A stretch of 45,497 bases of DNA from Saprospiraceae bacterium (GTDB lineage Bacteria; Bacteroidota; Bacteroidia; Chitinophagales; Saprospiraceae), in NCBI GenBank assembly GCA_016722285.1, contig JADKGI010000021.1, forward strand, positions 1 to 45,497, written 5' to 3'. Below are positions 36,281 to 45,497 of the stretch, piece after piece. Both the position numbers and the translations under genes were made by a program. The notes beneath the pieces are model-generated. The model ran no database searches. It was not told the DNA's origin and saw only the letters and a program-made list of their open reading frames with translations. Positions within the stretch are counted from its first letter, which is position 1. Every line of letters starts with the position of its first letter.

Positions 36281-39151
36281 ATGAGTAATAATCTTGCCGG
36301 AATTTTATTTTTTTTGTTGGTTATTTTCAATAGTTCAATTGGAACCGGACAATCTTTTATCGGTCAGCCCATTGCAAACTTTACGTCTCCCACTCTAGAC
36401 TCTTCTTTTTCCAGTTACATTGTATCTTCTTTCAAATCATCATCATTGGTATCTTATCTTGGTTCATCCAGATCTGACAATAATGTAGTTCAAATAGAAT
36501 TATTGCCAGGTGTAAGATGGGAAATTAATCTGGAACAAAACAATGTAATTAATTCCGATACTGAGATAAGTATTGTAACCCAGAGTGGCAGAAAAACCTA
36601 TAAAACTCTTAATTTAGCCAAGGCTTATCAAGGGGTATTTTCTGATGGTAGGGATGGATTTATAAGACTCACCATCAAAGATGGTTTTGTTTATGGCCTG
36701 GTAAATGATGGAGGCATGGAGTATTATATCGAGCCGTTAAGGTATTATGATTCTGAATCATCATTGGATCAGGTGGTAATATATCGAGCTACCGACTTAA
36801 AAAATGGTTCCAACCATTATGATTGTCCCAGGCCATCATCATATTTGCAACATAAAGATTCTGAAGAAAATGGCTTAAGAATCAACGGAGCATGTTATAA
36901 AGCAAAGCTGGCTGTCCTGGCAGATTATTCCATGTACGTTGATCCGGCACATAGTGGGGCAGATGCAGTCATAGACCATATTATTGGGGTCATAAATAAC
37001 TCGCAAAGTGATTTCCAATATAATGGTTCTGTCAATTTTAATGACGGAATAAATTTTGAAATAAGTGAAATTGTCATTTCAACTTGTAGCAGTTGTGATC
37101 CACTTTCCCTACAAACCAATGCAGGAAATTTACTTCTTGAATTTTCACAATGGGTGGATCAAGAGGGCTTTTACCATCCGTTTCATGCTGCCCAATTTTG
37201 GACCAACAGAGACCTCAATAGTTCAACCGTTGGGGTTGCATTTCAATCTCAGGATCTTTATTGTCAATCACGCGCCAGAGCATTATTTGAAGATTGGACG
37301 ACAAATGCAGCATTATTGAGAATAACCGTGTCTCATGAAATGGGTCACACACTAAATGGTGTTCATGATGCTAATGGCACAAATTTTATTTTGTCGGCTT
37401 CAATAAATGCCAGTAATACCACATGGTCAGCGGCGTCAAAATCTACCATTAGTACAGAAATAGCGATTCAGGGTCCGACGTGTCTTTCAGCATGTGGCTT
37501 AGTGCAGTGTGCTAGGATAGACGACATTCTGATTTCAAATATCAACAATCAGAATTTCACTGTTTCGTGGATGCCAACGCCACAAAACTTATATAACGTA
37601 ATAATATACGAGGCTTCAACTGGCCTTGTATTAATGAATTTTACCACTTCTTCTGCCACACATACCTTAACCCCGCCAGGATATGGAATCTGTAAGAAAT
37701 ATGATATTTACGTTTACAATAATTGTTCATCAAATGGACTTAGTGCGCCAATCCGAATTCTAAGTATCGGCCCAATATCACAGGGTTGTGCTGATTTTAT
37801 TGTTGACAAAAATATTGGCTGGAGAGGGAGTTCATTTTTATTTACTGATAAATCACTTAATGCTACTTCATGGTTGTGGGACTTTGGAAACGGACAAACA
37901 TCTACTTTGCAAAACCCGGCTGTGACTTATAATACAACCGGAAGTTTCAATATTAGTCTTACAGTAAATGGTGTAAATACAGTTACTAAGACATCACTGA
38001 TCAATATTCTGCCTGATATGCCCGCACCTTTTTCATTAAATCAAGGCGGTGACTTTGAATCAAACAACAACTATTTTGCTTCATCCGTCCACGAAGGAAC
38101 AAAAAATCTATGGGAACTTGGTTCTTCCAATTACATTCTGAAAACACAGGGAAAGGCCTGGAAGACAATTTTGAATGCCGATATTGGGCAAATAACTTCA
38201 AGAAGCGCTTTATATTCACCAAGATTTGATCTTTCAGGTTACCAGAATTTTTCGATAAGTTTTGACATGAGCATGGAAGTAATATATTGTAACGGCCCAT
38301 TTTCAACCCAATTACAATATTCAACAAACAATGGTGCCACCTGGATAAGATTGGGCATTGCTCCTGGTTTTTATAATGCCGGCTCAAATACAAACTGCCC
38401 TCTGTCAACATTTGTTTTTCCAGATTCTACAGGATGGACATTTGTTAGTTCATCATATTTAAACAAATCATTGGATATTAGCTTTTTGGCAGGAATTCCA
38501 TCAGTAATTTTTAGATTTGAAGCAAGTGTTTCAGGAATTTTTCAGCTCGGATATAACATTGATGGCATATTGGTGGACAATTTTAAGATCAATGCTTCCA
38601 ATCCGGTACCATTGGCTATTAGTAAAACAAATCTTACGGCCATTCAGAATAAAACCAATATTAAGTTAATTTGCTATGTTTCACCCACTTCAGAGATTTC
38701 AACTTACGAGATACTCAGAAGTTCTGATGGAATTGTTTTCGAATTTTTGGATTCTGTTAGTCAAAATAATAACACACAATCAGGGTTTGAATTTCTTGAC
38801 AAAAGCCCGCTCAAAGGTAAAAATTATTATAAAATCAAAGTCAATAACTTAGGTGCCATAGCAACATATAGCAATATCGCAATGGTGAATATGGATTTTA
38901 ATAATGCAATTCTTCTAAATCCAAATCCGGTAATAAAGGGTCAAAAAATGCTGCTTTCAAATAATAAAGATGAACTTGATATTGAAAACTATAAAATATT
39001 TGATATAACAGGCAGACAACTGTATATACCTGAGGGCAGTTGGAATAATAGTTTTTTCGATACAGATTTTCTCAATCCGGGTATTTACTTTTTAAACCTA
39101 AGCTCTTCAGACAGATCAACTCAAAATTTCAGATTTATTGTGGTAGAATAA
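36281..39151 (+). CDS. Secreted reprolysin-like metalloprotease with PKD and T9SS domains
   Basis: 956 residues. Signal peptide MSNNLAGILFFLLVIFNSS, a propeptide of about 180 residues, then the M12B-type metzincin domain with the zinc site H352-E-M-G-H356 and H362-D363 in SHEMGHTLNGVHD. A fibronectin III-like domain (about 410-495) follows, then a PKD domain (about 508-590, WLWDFGNGQ), a MAM-like stretch and a C-terminal type A sorting signal (LLNPNPVIKGQKML, ending FRFIVVE). The residue at the usual Met-turn is Leu371 (NFILSAS) instead of Met. Probably secreted through the T9SS to degrade extracellular protein. Confidence 0.88.
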   Translation: MSNNLAGILFFLLVIFNSSIGTGQSFIGQPIANFTSPTLDSSFSSYIVSSFKSSSLVSYLGSSRSDNNVVQIELLPGVRWEINLEQNNVINSDTEISIVTQSGRKTYKTLNLAKAYQGVFSDGRDGFIRLTIKDGFVYGLVNDGGMEYYIEPLRYYDSESSLDQVVIYRATDLKNGSNHYDCPRPSSYLQHKDSEENGLRINGACYKAKLAVLADYSMYVDPAHSGADAVIDHIIGVINNSQSDFQYNGSVNFNDGINFEISEIVISTCSSCDPLSLQTNAGNLLLEFSQWVDQEGFYHPFHAAQFWTNRDLNSSTVGVAFQSQDLYCQSRARALFEDWTTNAALLRITVSHEMGHTLNGVHDANGTNFILSASINASNTTWSAASKSTISTEIAIQGPTCLSACGLVQCARIDDILISNINNQNFTVSWMPTPQNLYNVIIYEASTGLVLMNFTTSSATHTLTPPGYGICKKYDIYVYNNCSSNGLSAPIRILSIGPISQGCADFIVDKNIGWRGSSFLFTDKSLNATSWLWDFGNGQTSTLQNPAVTYNTTGSFNISLTVNGVNTVTKTSLINILPDMPAPFSLNQGGDFESNNNYFASSVHEGTKNLWELGSSNYILKTQGKAWKTILNADIGQITSRSALYSPRFDLSGYQNFSISFDMSMEVIYCNGPFSTQLQYSTNNGATWIRLGIAPGFYNAGSNTNCPLSTFVFPDSTGWTFVSSSYLNKSLDISFLAGIPSVIFRFEASVSGIFQLGYNIDGILVDNFKINASNPVPLAISKTNLTAIQNKTNIKLICYVSPTSEISTYEILRSSDGIVFEFLDSVSQNNNTQSGFEFLDKSPLKGKNYYKIKVNNLGAIATYSNIAMVNMDFNNAILLNPNPVIKGQKMLLSNNKDELDIENYKIFDITGRQLYIPEGSWNNSFFDTDFLNPGIYFLNLSSSDRSTQNFRFIVVE

Positions 39152-39178
39152 TTAATTTTATAAAAAAATTGTATTAGT

Positions 39179-39997
39179 TCAACCAAATAATCCTATCCGC
39201 CAAGGCTTGTATTGGAAAGGTATGTAAGTAATATTTTGCTTGCTTAGCTCCTTTCTGAAAAATAGTATCCCAATATCAAATAAATCAATACTTAAAGTTA
39301 CTTCAGGTCTATTTATCAAAACATTCCAGGCTTGGTTCATTTCTTTTGACCAATAAATATCATCTATTATTACCACTGAATTATTGTGACACTTATTCAA
39401 AACCAGTTCAAAATATTCCAAAGTTGGTACTTCAAGATGATGACCATCAATAAATGCAAAATCAAGTGTATTAATATCTTCTAATGCTTCAGGTAATGTA
39501 TCACTAAATCTTCCACAAAATATTTTTATATTTCTTATACCCAGATTATTATGGACTGAATTTGCAAATGCAATAATAGAGGGATCCCCTTCCAATGTTA
39601 CTAATTCACAATTCGGGTCTGAAGAAGCCAGATATGAAGATGAGATACCGAGAGATGTTCCTAATTCAATCATATTTTTCAATCTGTAATGCAACACCAG
39701 ATTAAAAAGCAGTCGGCATTTTGACTTTTTTGAAACTGAATTTTTAACAATTTTGGATATTGATCTTGAATTTGATTTAATTTGTGCAGAACCTGCGCCA
39801 AAATCTGTAATTTCAATTTTTTCAAAATTGCAAAGTAGCTTGTTTCTTTCAAGTTCTATTTTATCAAATACATAATAAGTTTTAGTTATATCTAAAACAT
39901 TGGTTACAAAATCATAAAGAAATGGTGATTGGACATTATATCTTGTAATAGCCCGAAAATAAAATAATAATAAAGACTTAAATCTAAACCAATTCAT
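39179..39997 (-). CDS. Class I SAM-dependent O-methyltransferase
   Basis: 272 residues. The Rossmann motif is in KNMIELGTSLGISSSYLAS (motif I), followed by CELVTLEGDPSIIAFANSV (acidic loop) and LDFAFIDGHHLEVPTLEYFE, close to the Methyltransf_24/TylF-like group. FRFKSLLLFYFRAITRYNVQ at the N-terminus is a conserved lead of the Bacteroidota branch. No neighbour on its strand, so the substrate is unknown. Confidence 0.8.
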   Translation of the reverse strand: MNWFRFKSLLLFYFRAITRYNVQSPFLYDFVTNVLDITKTYYVFDKIELERNKLLCNFEKIEITDFGAGSAQIKSNSRSISKIVKNSVSKKSKCRLLFNLVLHYRLKNMIELGTSLGISSSYLASSDPNCELVTLEGDPSIIAFANSVHNNLGIRNIKIFCGRFSDTLPEALEDINTLDFAFIDGHHLEVPTLEYFELVLNKCHNNSVVIIDDIYWSKEMNQAWNVLINRPEVTLSIDLFDIGILFFRKELSKQNITYIPFQYKPWRIGLFG

Positions 39998-40135
39998 GGC
40001 TTAAAGGTAATAACAATGCGTTAATCAGAGGTGGTATATAATTAAATGAAATTTAATCTTACCGATGAATTGATTATTTATGTGATTTTATTGGCTGTTT
40101 GTCCAAAAAAATCTTTATTTATTAATGGATAATCA

Positions 40136-40143
40136 TAGTTTTG
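40136..40143 (+). promoter_or_regulatory. Candidate -7 element for the ABC ATPase operon
   Basis: TAGTTTTG, 17 bp before the ATG at 40161. No matching -33 TTTG. An opposite-strand -7-like TAATTTTG overlaps just downstream (40146-40153). Confidence 0.5.
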
Positions 40144-40160
40144 CACAAAATTAAATATAA

Positions 40161-41054
40161 ATGTCCGTTCTTACTATCAATAATATTACCAAGACTTATG
40201 GAAGGGTTACAGCATTGAAAGATCTGAATCTTACAATAGAAGCTGGAAATGTGTATGGTCTTCTTGGGCCAAATGGTAGTGGAAAAACCACGACTTTAGG
40301 CATTATCCTAGGAATTTTGCAGCAGGACTATGGAACATATCAATGGTTTGATGGAAAATACGGTGAAAAGCATAGACTAAGAATTGGCGCCATTCTTGAA
40401 ACCCCCAATTTTTATCCATATTTGAATGCTGATGAAAATCTGGAAATAATTCGTCATATAAAACATGATAAGGGCTCCGATTTTGGCGAATTGCTAACTT
40501 TAGTCAATCTGAAAGAAAGGCGGAAATCCAGATTCAGTACCTACTCATTGGGTATGAAACAACGATTGGCAATAGCTGCTACATTGATAGGTAGTCCTGA
40601 CGTGCTCATATTTGACGAACCAACTAATGGTCTTGATCCTCAGGGAATTGCAGAAGTACGGGAGATACTGCAAAAAATAGCGCAGTCAGGTAAAACAGTA
40701 ATTATGGCATCACACATACTCGACGAAGTCGAAAAAATATGTACCCATGTTGCTATTATTAAAAAAGGGAAATTACTCACAACGGGACCGGTCGGTTCGA
40801 TTATCAACAGTGATATTACTGTTGAAATTGCAGCTAATGATATGGACAAATTAAAACTATTTTTAGACAATCTGACTATGATAAAGTCAGCTGATTATCA
40901 TGGCAAAGTTTATGAAGTCTGTATTGACCAACACACAGATCATAGCGTTATTAATAAAATGGCCTTTGAACAGGGCATTCTTTTGACCCATTTTGTTGCC
41001 AGGAAAAAGAGATTAGAGGCTGAGTTTCTGGAAATTACAGCAAAGGCAGGATAG
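40161..41054 (+). CDS. ABC transporter ATP-binding protein
   Basis: 297 residues, CcmA/NatA-type ATPase. Walker A GPNGSGKTT (36-44), signature SLGMKQR (129-135), Walker B VLIFDEP (148-154) and the H-loop MASHILDE, then about 80 C-terminal residues of a regulatory extension. The gliding ATPase GldA is one family possibility, but the gene has no GldFG neighbour. No permease is adjacent; the next gene encodes a small membrane protein. Confidence 0.87.
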   Translation: MSVLTINNITKTYGRVTALKDLNLTIEAGNVYGLLGPNGSGKTTTLGIILGILQQDYGTYQWFDGKYGEKHRLRIGAILETPNFYPYLNADENLEIIRHIKHDKGSDFGELLTLVNLKERRKSRFSTYSLGMKQRLAIAATLIGSPDVLIFDEPTNGLDPQGIAEVREILQKIAQSGKTVIMASHILDEVEKICTHVAIIKKGKLLTTGPVGSIINSDITVEIAANDMDKLKLFLDNLTMIKSADYHGKVYEVCIDQHTDHSVINKMAFEQGILLTHFVARKKRLEAEFLEITAKAG

Positions 41055-41094
41055 TAGTAAGTTACCAAATATTTGTGATATAAAACGCTATTAC

Positions 41095-41385
41095 ATGTTT
41101 ACCAAGCTCAAAAATAAATGGAAAGTCAGTTGGTTTCAGTTTTTGCTCATATTTACCACTTTTGCATTAGGCGGCAGTGTTTGTGCCAGATTAGGTAATT
41201 TATTGCTCAATACAATCTTAACAGAAGATTCCATCTGGTATTGGATCATCTATGTACCTCTGGTAACTTTATTATGGCCATTTTGCGTAATTGCTATCAG
41301 TGTGCCATTTGGACAATTTAAGTTTTTTGCAAAATACTTAAAAAATATAGGAATTAAAATGGGTTTTATTAAGAAAGATGCCTGA
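41095..41385 (+). CDS. Small membrane protein, DUF6787-like
   Basis: 96 residues with two membrane helices (about 17-36 and 50-74), opening KLKNKWKVSWFQFLLIFTTF and closing ISVPFGQFKFFAKYLKNIG, as in DUF6787 proteins of Bacteroidota. Lies 40 bp after the ABC ATPase, so the pair is probably one transcript. Function unknown. Confidence 0.7.
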   Translation: MFTKLKNKWKVSWFQFLLIFTTFALGGSVCARLGNLLLNTILTEDSIWYWIIYVPLVTLLWPFCVIAISVPFGQFKFFAKYLKNIGIKMGFIKKDA

Positions 41386-41507
41386 TTTATCTCTTTTTTT
41401 TACAATTGAGTAAATATTGAGTATCAGGTATTTTTGACAATTATTATAGAGCTGATTTCAGATTCCGATTTTTCTGAATACCTTGCATATAATTTCAATT
41501 TGCATTA

Positions 41508-42725
41508 ATGCTTAAACGTATTTCCTTATTTATTTTCATTTGTTTCATCGGACTATCATCATTCAAAAGCAAAGGGATTGTTGATATCTGGGGTTTTTAT
41601 GGACACCGTCTTATCAACAGAATGGCAGTTTTTACTTTACCCATTGAACTGATAGGGTTTTATAAAAAGAATATTGAGTATATGACTGAACATGCTGTGG
41701 ACCCCGACAAAAGAAGGTATGCGACCAAGCATGAAGCTGTACGGCATTATATAGATATTGATAAATGGGACAAAATACCATTTCCAAATGTGCCGAGAGA
41801 TTTTGAGGAAGCGATAATTAAACATTGTATGATTAAATTTGTATCCGGTTCCGATTCAGTTTATTTTGACAAATTGGTTACAAAAGATTCTTTTTACCTT
41901 TCAACAAGTCATTTTGACGGCGTAAATTTAAAAATAGATTATCCAACATTTGTGAAATACTGGAAGAAGGTAGTGAAACCGATGTATTATGAAGACGAAT
42001 GGAAACTTTCCGGATATGATCTTGATGAGCTTTTTAATACGAATTATTTTAGAGAAAATAAAATAGACGTCCTGATTGAAGATTATTTTTCAGAACACGG
42101 TATTGTTCCTTTTCATCTGGAGGCTACATTGGCAAAGCTGACACGGGCATTTGAAAATAAAGATAAACCATCTATTTTGCGTATTTCAGCAGAGTTTGGC
42201 CATTACATTGCCGACGCAAATGTACCCTTACATACCACTTCTAATTATAATGGGCAGCTCACTGATCAGATTGGCATTCATGCATTTTGGGAATCCAGGA
42301 TACCGGAGCTTTTTGCAGAAAGTGACTATGATTTTTTTGTTGGAAAGGCTGAGTATATTGAAAATACAAGGGATTATATCTGGAATTTCATTATTAAGGC
42401 ACATAGGAATTTAGATAGTGTATTAATTATTGAAAAAAGACTTAGTAAAACTTTTGATTCTGACAGGCAGTTTTGTTATGACGAGAGGTTGGGTCAGACT
42501 ATAAGAATTCAGTGCCCTGAGTATGCAGCCGCATATACCAATGCTATGGGTTCAATGGTTGAAGAGCAGATGCGTTCTTCAATTCATGGCATAGGTTCAT
42601 TGATTTATACTGCATGGGTCAATGCCGGACAACCAATGATCAGCGCAGACGATGGAGTGGTGCAGATAGAACGGGAAGTTATCAAGCCTGACAGTAAAGT
42701 GAAGACCCGTCCCCACGAAAATTAA
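41508..42725 (+). CDS. S1/P1 nuclease or zinc phospholipase C-like protein
   Basis: 405 residues. A signal peptide (MLKRISLFIFICFIGLSSF) and the zinc-site pattern of the phospholipase C / P1 nuclease fold: WGFYGHRLINR near the mature N-terminus, HEAVRHYIDID, EFGHYIADANVPLHT and GIHAFWESR. The trinuclear zinc ligands (Trp N-terminus, His, Asp) seem to be present. Exported to the periplasm or outer membrane. It may cleave nucleic acids or phospholipid headgroups; the sequence does not decide. 23 bp upstream of the DUF368 gene, so the two are probably cotranscribed. Confidence 0.75.
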   Translation: MLKRISLFIFICFIGLSSFKSKGIVDIWGFYGHRLINRMAVFTLPIELIGFYKKNIEYMTEHAVDPDKRRYATKHEAVRHYIDIDKWDKIPFPNVPRDFEEAIIKHCMIKFVSGSDSVYFDKLVTKDSFYLSTSHFDGVNLKIDYPTFVKYWKKVVKPMYYEDEWKLSGYDLDELFNTNYFRENKIDVLIEDYFSEHGIVPFHLEATLAKLTRAFENKDKPSILRISAEFGHYIADANVPLHTTSNYNGQLTDQIGIHAFWESRIPELFAESDYDFFVGKAEYIENTRDYIWNFIIKAHRNLDSVLIIEKRLSKTFDSDRQFCYDERLGQTIRIQCPEYAAAYTNAMGSMVEEQMRSSIHGIGSLIYTAWVNAGQPMISADDGVVQIEREVIKPDSKVKTRPHEN

Positions 42726-42748
42726 ATTATAAATTCAATAAACTAAAA

Positions 42749-43738
42749 ATGAGAATCAATTTATCAACAGTACTTAAAGGTGCTGCCATGGGTATAGCTG
42801 AAGTTATCCCGGGGGTATCCGGAGGGACCATTGCTTTTATATCAGGTATTTATGAAGATTTATTACTTTCTATCAGATCCTTTGACCTGGAGTTCTTTAG
42901 GTTGCTTTTTAAAGGGAAATTTTCTGAAATCTGGAAGAAAATTAACGGCTGGTTTTTATTGAGTTTGTGTACAGGAATGGCTTTTGGGGTAGTTTTCGGA
43001 ATATTTGTGATCACCTGGCTTATGCAGAATTATCCTGAACCACTTTGGGGATTCTTTTTTGGTCTCGTCATGGCATCTGCTATCGTAATTGGTAAACACA
43101 TTCATAAGTGGAATATATCTTTGGTAATGTCCTTGGTAGCTGGTGTCAGTATTGCACTTTTTGTATCAATGGTGACACCTGCTGAAGGGAGTTCACACCC
43201 ATTTTATATTTTTATTGCAGGGATGCTAGCCATTTCGGCGTTCATCTTACCAGGAGTTTCGGGAAGCTTTGTCTTGTTGCTCATGGGTATTTATACACTC
43301 ATTATTCCATCATTAAAAAACATCATTACTTCATTCGACCCTGGGAGTCTTTACATAATTATCATATTTGCAGCAGGTTGTGTGATTGGTATTACTTGGT
43401 TTACCAGGGTTTTATCATGGTTATTTGGACATTATCGTGAAAATACTTTTGTCCTTCTTATTGGTTTTCTAGTAGGTTCATTATATAAAATCTGGCCATG
43501 GCGCAACGTGTCAATGGTAGTAGATAAAAATGAAGGCAAGATTTCTGAAATAATTTCTCTTGAAATGTTTGCATAATTTGATCCTGAAAAAATTAAAATA
43601 TTAAAAGAATCAAATGTGCTGCCTGCAAATTATTGGATGTCGTCTCCAAAGATATCTTATACGCTGGTGGCAGTTATAGCAGGATTTATTATAGTGACAT
43701 GGATGGAAATGCGGAATAAAGTAACTTCAATCAGCTAA
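42749..43738 (+). pseudogene. DUF368 polyprenyl-phosphate transporter with an in-frame stop
   Basis: Membrane protein of the DUF368 family, of which some members flip undecaprenyl phosphate back across the inner membrane. KGAAMGIAEVIPGVSGGTIA and SAFILPGVSGSFVLLLMGIY are the two PGVSG repeats, with about eight hydrophobic segments. A TAA at 43574-43576 in the same frame stops the protein at residue 275; beyond it the frame reads FDPEKIKILKES, a last helix (SYTLVAVIAGFIIVTWME) and TAA 43736-43738. A C to T change in CAA would explain the stop. Full length about 329 residues is the family norm. Confidence 0.85.
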
Positions 43739-43831
43739 TTGCATAATTTGCCTGTAATCATATTTTAGAAATACCTACATCAACTTACTTTAGATTATTC
43801 AGTATTAATTTGATTGTAAAATTGGAATATT

Positions 43832-45497
43832 TTGGAAAATAATATTTTTACATCGCTAATTGCCAATGGCCTTGGCATAAAAGATTTTTCTGTCCGAAAT
43901 ACATTGAAGTTATTTGATGAAGGTTGCACCATTCCTTTTATATCCAGATACAGAAAAGAAATAACCGGCAGTCTGGATGAAGTTCAGATTTCAGGCATTT
44001 ACAAATATTTTAAAAAATTAACAGAGCTTCAAAGCCGTAAAGAATCAATCATTGAAAGTATAGATCAACAGGGTAAATTGACCCCTGAGTTACAGGATAA
44101 AATTATAAAGAGTTGGGATTCTCATGAAATTGAAGATTTATATTTACCATATAAAAGGAGCAAAAAAACAAGGGCAGATGTGGCCAGAGAGTGCGGTCTT
44201 GAGCCATTGGCAAAAATTATCATGGCTCAAAAAGGTCAGAATATTCATAAAATAGCTGAGAATTATCTTAATGGTGATATCGTCAATGAAGGGATGGCCG
44301 TGCAAGGCGCAAAAGATATTATTGCTGAGTGGGTCAGTGAAGATCAGGATATAAGAGAAAAACTTAGAAATATCTGCAGACGATCCGGTGTTTTTGTTTC
44401 TAAGGTCACACCCAAAAAGAAGGCTTTAGCAGAAAAATATACAGATTATTTTGATTTTAGCGAATTACTTCAAAAATGTCCTTCTCACAGATTATTGGCA
44501 ATGCTCAGAGGGGCAAACGAAGAATTTCTGAAAATCTCTCTTCAAATTGACGATGAGAGAGCTGTTGAATTGATAAAACGAAAATACTTGGAAAGCAAAG
44601 GGGAAGAATGTGATATCATAACTGATGCCATAAGCGATAGTTTTAAACGACTAATTTTTCCATCAGTGGAAACACAAATTGTAAATGAATACAAGGAAAA
44701 AGCTGATGATGAAGCGATTAGGGTGTTCGGACAGAATCTATCCCAACTTTTACTTGCAGCACCACTTGGTGAAAAAGCCGTATTGGCTATAGACCCTGGC
44801 TACAGGACGGGATGCAAGGTTGTATGTTTGGACAAAAGGGGGGATTTTTTAGAATATATGACGATATTTCCCCATCCTCCGCAGAATCAAAAAGCTGAAG
44901 CAAGGAATATTTTGAAAAACCTTACAGATAAGTATCAGATTAAGGCAGTTGGGATCGGAAACGGGACGGCATCACGTGAGACTCAGGCATTGTTGGGCGA
45001 AATTAATTTTGATCATCAGATAGAAATTTATATGGTCAATGAAAGTGGTGCATCTATTTATTCTGCATCAGATGTTGCAAGGGAAGAATTTCCGGATAAG
45101 GATGTGACGGTGAGAGGTGCTATTTCTATCGGACGAAGGCTGTTGGATCCGTTGGCCGAGCTGGTGAAAATAGATCCAAAATCCATTGGCGTTGGTCAGT
45201 ATCAGCATGATGTAAATCAAACCAAACTAAAAGAAAATCTGGATACAACGGTGGTGAGTTGTGTCAATAAAGTAGGTGTAAACTTAAATACAGCTTCAAA
45301 ACATATATTAACTTACATTTCAGGATTTGGGCCTGTATTGGCTTCCAATGTTGTCGAATATAGAAAGGAAAACGGTGACTTCATGACTATCACACAACTT
45401 AAGAAAGTAAAGAGACTTGGGGATAAAGCATTCGAACAAGCCGCTGGATTTTTACGAATTACAAACGGTGTTAATCCCCTGGATAATACCGGAGTTC
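43832..45497 (+). CDS. tex: Tex, S1-domain transcription accessory protein (5' part)
   Basis: RNA-binding transcription accessory protein. The frame runs from TTG 43832 (LENNIFTSLIANGLGIKDFS) to the window end. TTG is preferred because TAA lies five codons upstream and there is no ATG. Visible: the Tex N-terminal helical part (VRNTLKLFDEGCTIPFISRY, EDLYLPYKRSKKTRA), the YqgF/RNase H-like domain (VLAIDPGYRTGCKVV, AVGIGNGTASRETQ), SVYSA-type SIYSASDVAREEFPD, and the helix-hairpin-helix region (YISGFGPVLASNVVEYRKE). The S1 domain lies beyond the end. 555 codons are visible; the family norm is about 710-780. Confidence 0.9.
   Translation, partial: MENNIFTSLIANGLGIKDFSVRNTLKLFDEGCTIPFISRYRKEITGSLDEVQISGIYKYFKKLTELQSRKESIIESIDQQGKLTPELQDKIIKSWDSHEIEDLYLPYKRSKKTRADVARECGLEPLAKIIMAQKGQNIHKIAENYLNGDIVNEGMAVQGAKDIIAEWVSEDQDIREKLRNICRRSGVFVSKVTPKKKALAEKYTDYFDFSELLQKCPSHRLLAMLRGANEEFLKISLQIDDERAVELIKRKYLESKGEECDIITDAISDSFKRLIFPSVETQIVNEYKEKADDEAIRVFGQNLSQLLLAAPLGEKAVLAIDPGYRTGCKVVCLDKRGDFLEYMTIFPHPPQNQKAEARNILKNLTDKYQIKAVGIGNGTASRETQALLGEINFDHQIEIYMVNESGASIYSASDVAREEFPDKDVTVRGAISIGRRLLDPLAELVKIDPKSIGVGQYQHDVNQTKLKENLDTTVVSCVNKVGVNLNTASKHILTYISGFGPVLASNVVEYRKENGDFMTITQLKKVKRLGDKAFEQAAGFLRITNGVNPLDNTGV

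Noticed and set aside
38001..38411. A 136-residue open frame on the - strand inside the metzincin gene
   Set aside because: It is antisense to the conserved PKD/MAM-like region and carries no recognisable motif.
1964..43576. Recoding of TAA as a sense codon
   Set aside because: Many intact genes here, such as wzm and the TonB receptor, end at TAA without conserved sequence after it.
43739..43831. A promoter for tex in the 93-bp gap
   Set aside because: The best match, TACTTTAG near 43788, deviates at the conserved last bases and has no -33 partner.
1..45497. CRISPR array, tRNA or rRNA genes
   Set aside because: No regularly spaced direct repeats and no cloverleaf or rRNA-like sequence was seen on either strand.

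Overview
This is AT-rich chromosomal DNA from a member of the Bacteroidota, probably of the Saprospiria/Cytophagia/Flavobacteriia type. The signs are two secreted proteins with type IX secretion (T9SS) C-terminal sorting domains, a TonB-dependent receptor with a carboxypeptidase-D-like N-terminal domain, a bacterial serine palmitoyltransferase, a GH109-type enzyme, and several TAnnTTTG -7 elements. Two of those -7 elements have a perfect TTTG -33 element exactly 20 bp upstream.

Region 1 (1-14.4 kb) is a surface-polysaccharide (O-antigen type) locus. On the + strand it holds an ABC-2 exporter (wzm, wzt), a TylF-like methyltransferase, a GT4 glycosyltransferase, dTDP-Fuc4NAc genes (wecD-like acetyltransferase, wecE aminotransferase), a hexapeptide acyltransferase and a GT2 glycosyltransferase. 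On the - strand it holds a converging operon of a methyltransferase, a DPM1/GtrB-like membrane glycosyltransferase and two GT2 enzymes. Two insertion sequences interrupt the + operon: an IS4-family element between the GT4 gene and wecD, and an IS982-family element between wecD and wecE. Almost every gene between 1.0 and 10.2 kb, including both transposases, has single-base frameshifts or an in-frame stop. The other 35 kb has only about five such lesions.

Region 2 (14.5-21.4 kb) starts with a remnant of a tyrosine recombinase. It continues with an EI24/CysZ-like membrane protein, a VAT1-like quinone oxidoreductase, a MacB-like ABC permease, and a TPP riboswitch with an intrinsic terminator controlling a TonB-dependent receptor (probable outer-membrane thiamin uptake). 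A 274-bp MITE-like repeat follows the receptor.

Region 3 (21.4-26.4 kb) is a - strand operon headed by serine palmitoyltransferase, followed by a GNAT-like protein, an extended-SDR reductase, a DAG-kinase-family lipid kinase and an EamA-type transporter. I read it as a ceramide synthesis and phosphorylation operon. The GNAT gene lacks its middle segment and the kinase has one frameshift.

Region 4 (26.5-45.5 kb) is mostly housekeeping and secretion: OsmC plus O-succinylhomoserine sulfhydrylase, a 56-residue lipoprotein, an SdrD-like T9SS protein, a GNAT, a GH109-type protein, a nucleoside transporter divergent from uridine kinase, a metzincin protease with T9SS signal, a methyltransferase, an ABC ATPase, a DUF6787-like protein, an S1/P1-like nuclease/phospholipase, a DUF368 transporter with an in-frame stop, and the 5' part of tex, cut by the window end. 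No tRNA, rRNA or CRISPR array was seen.
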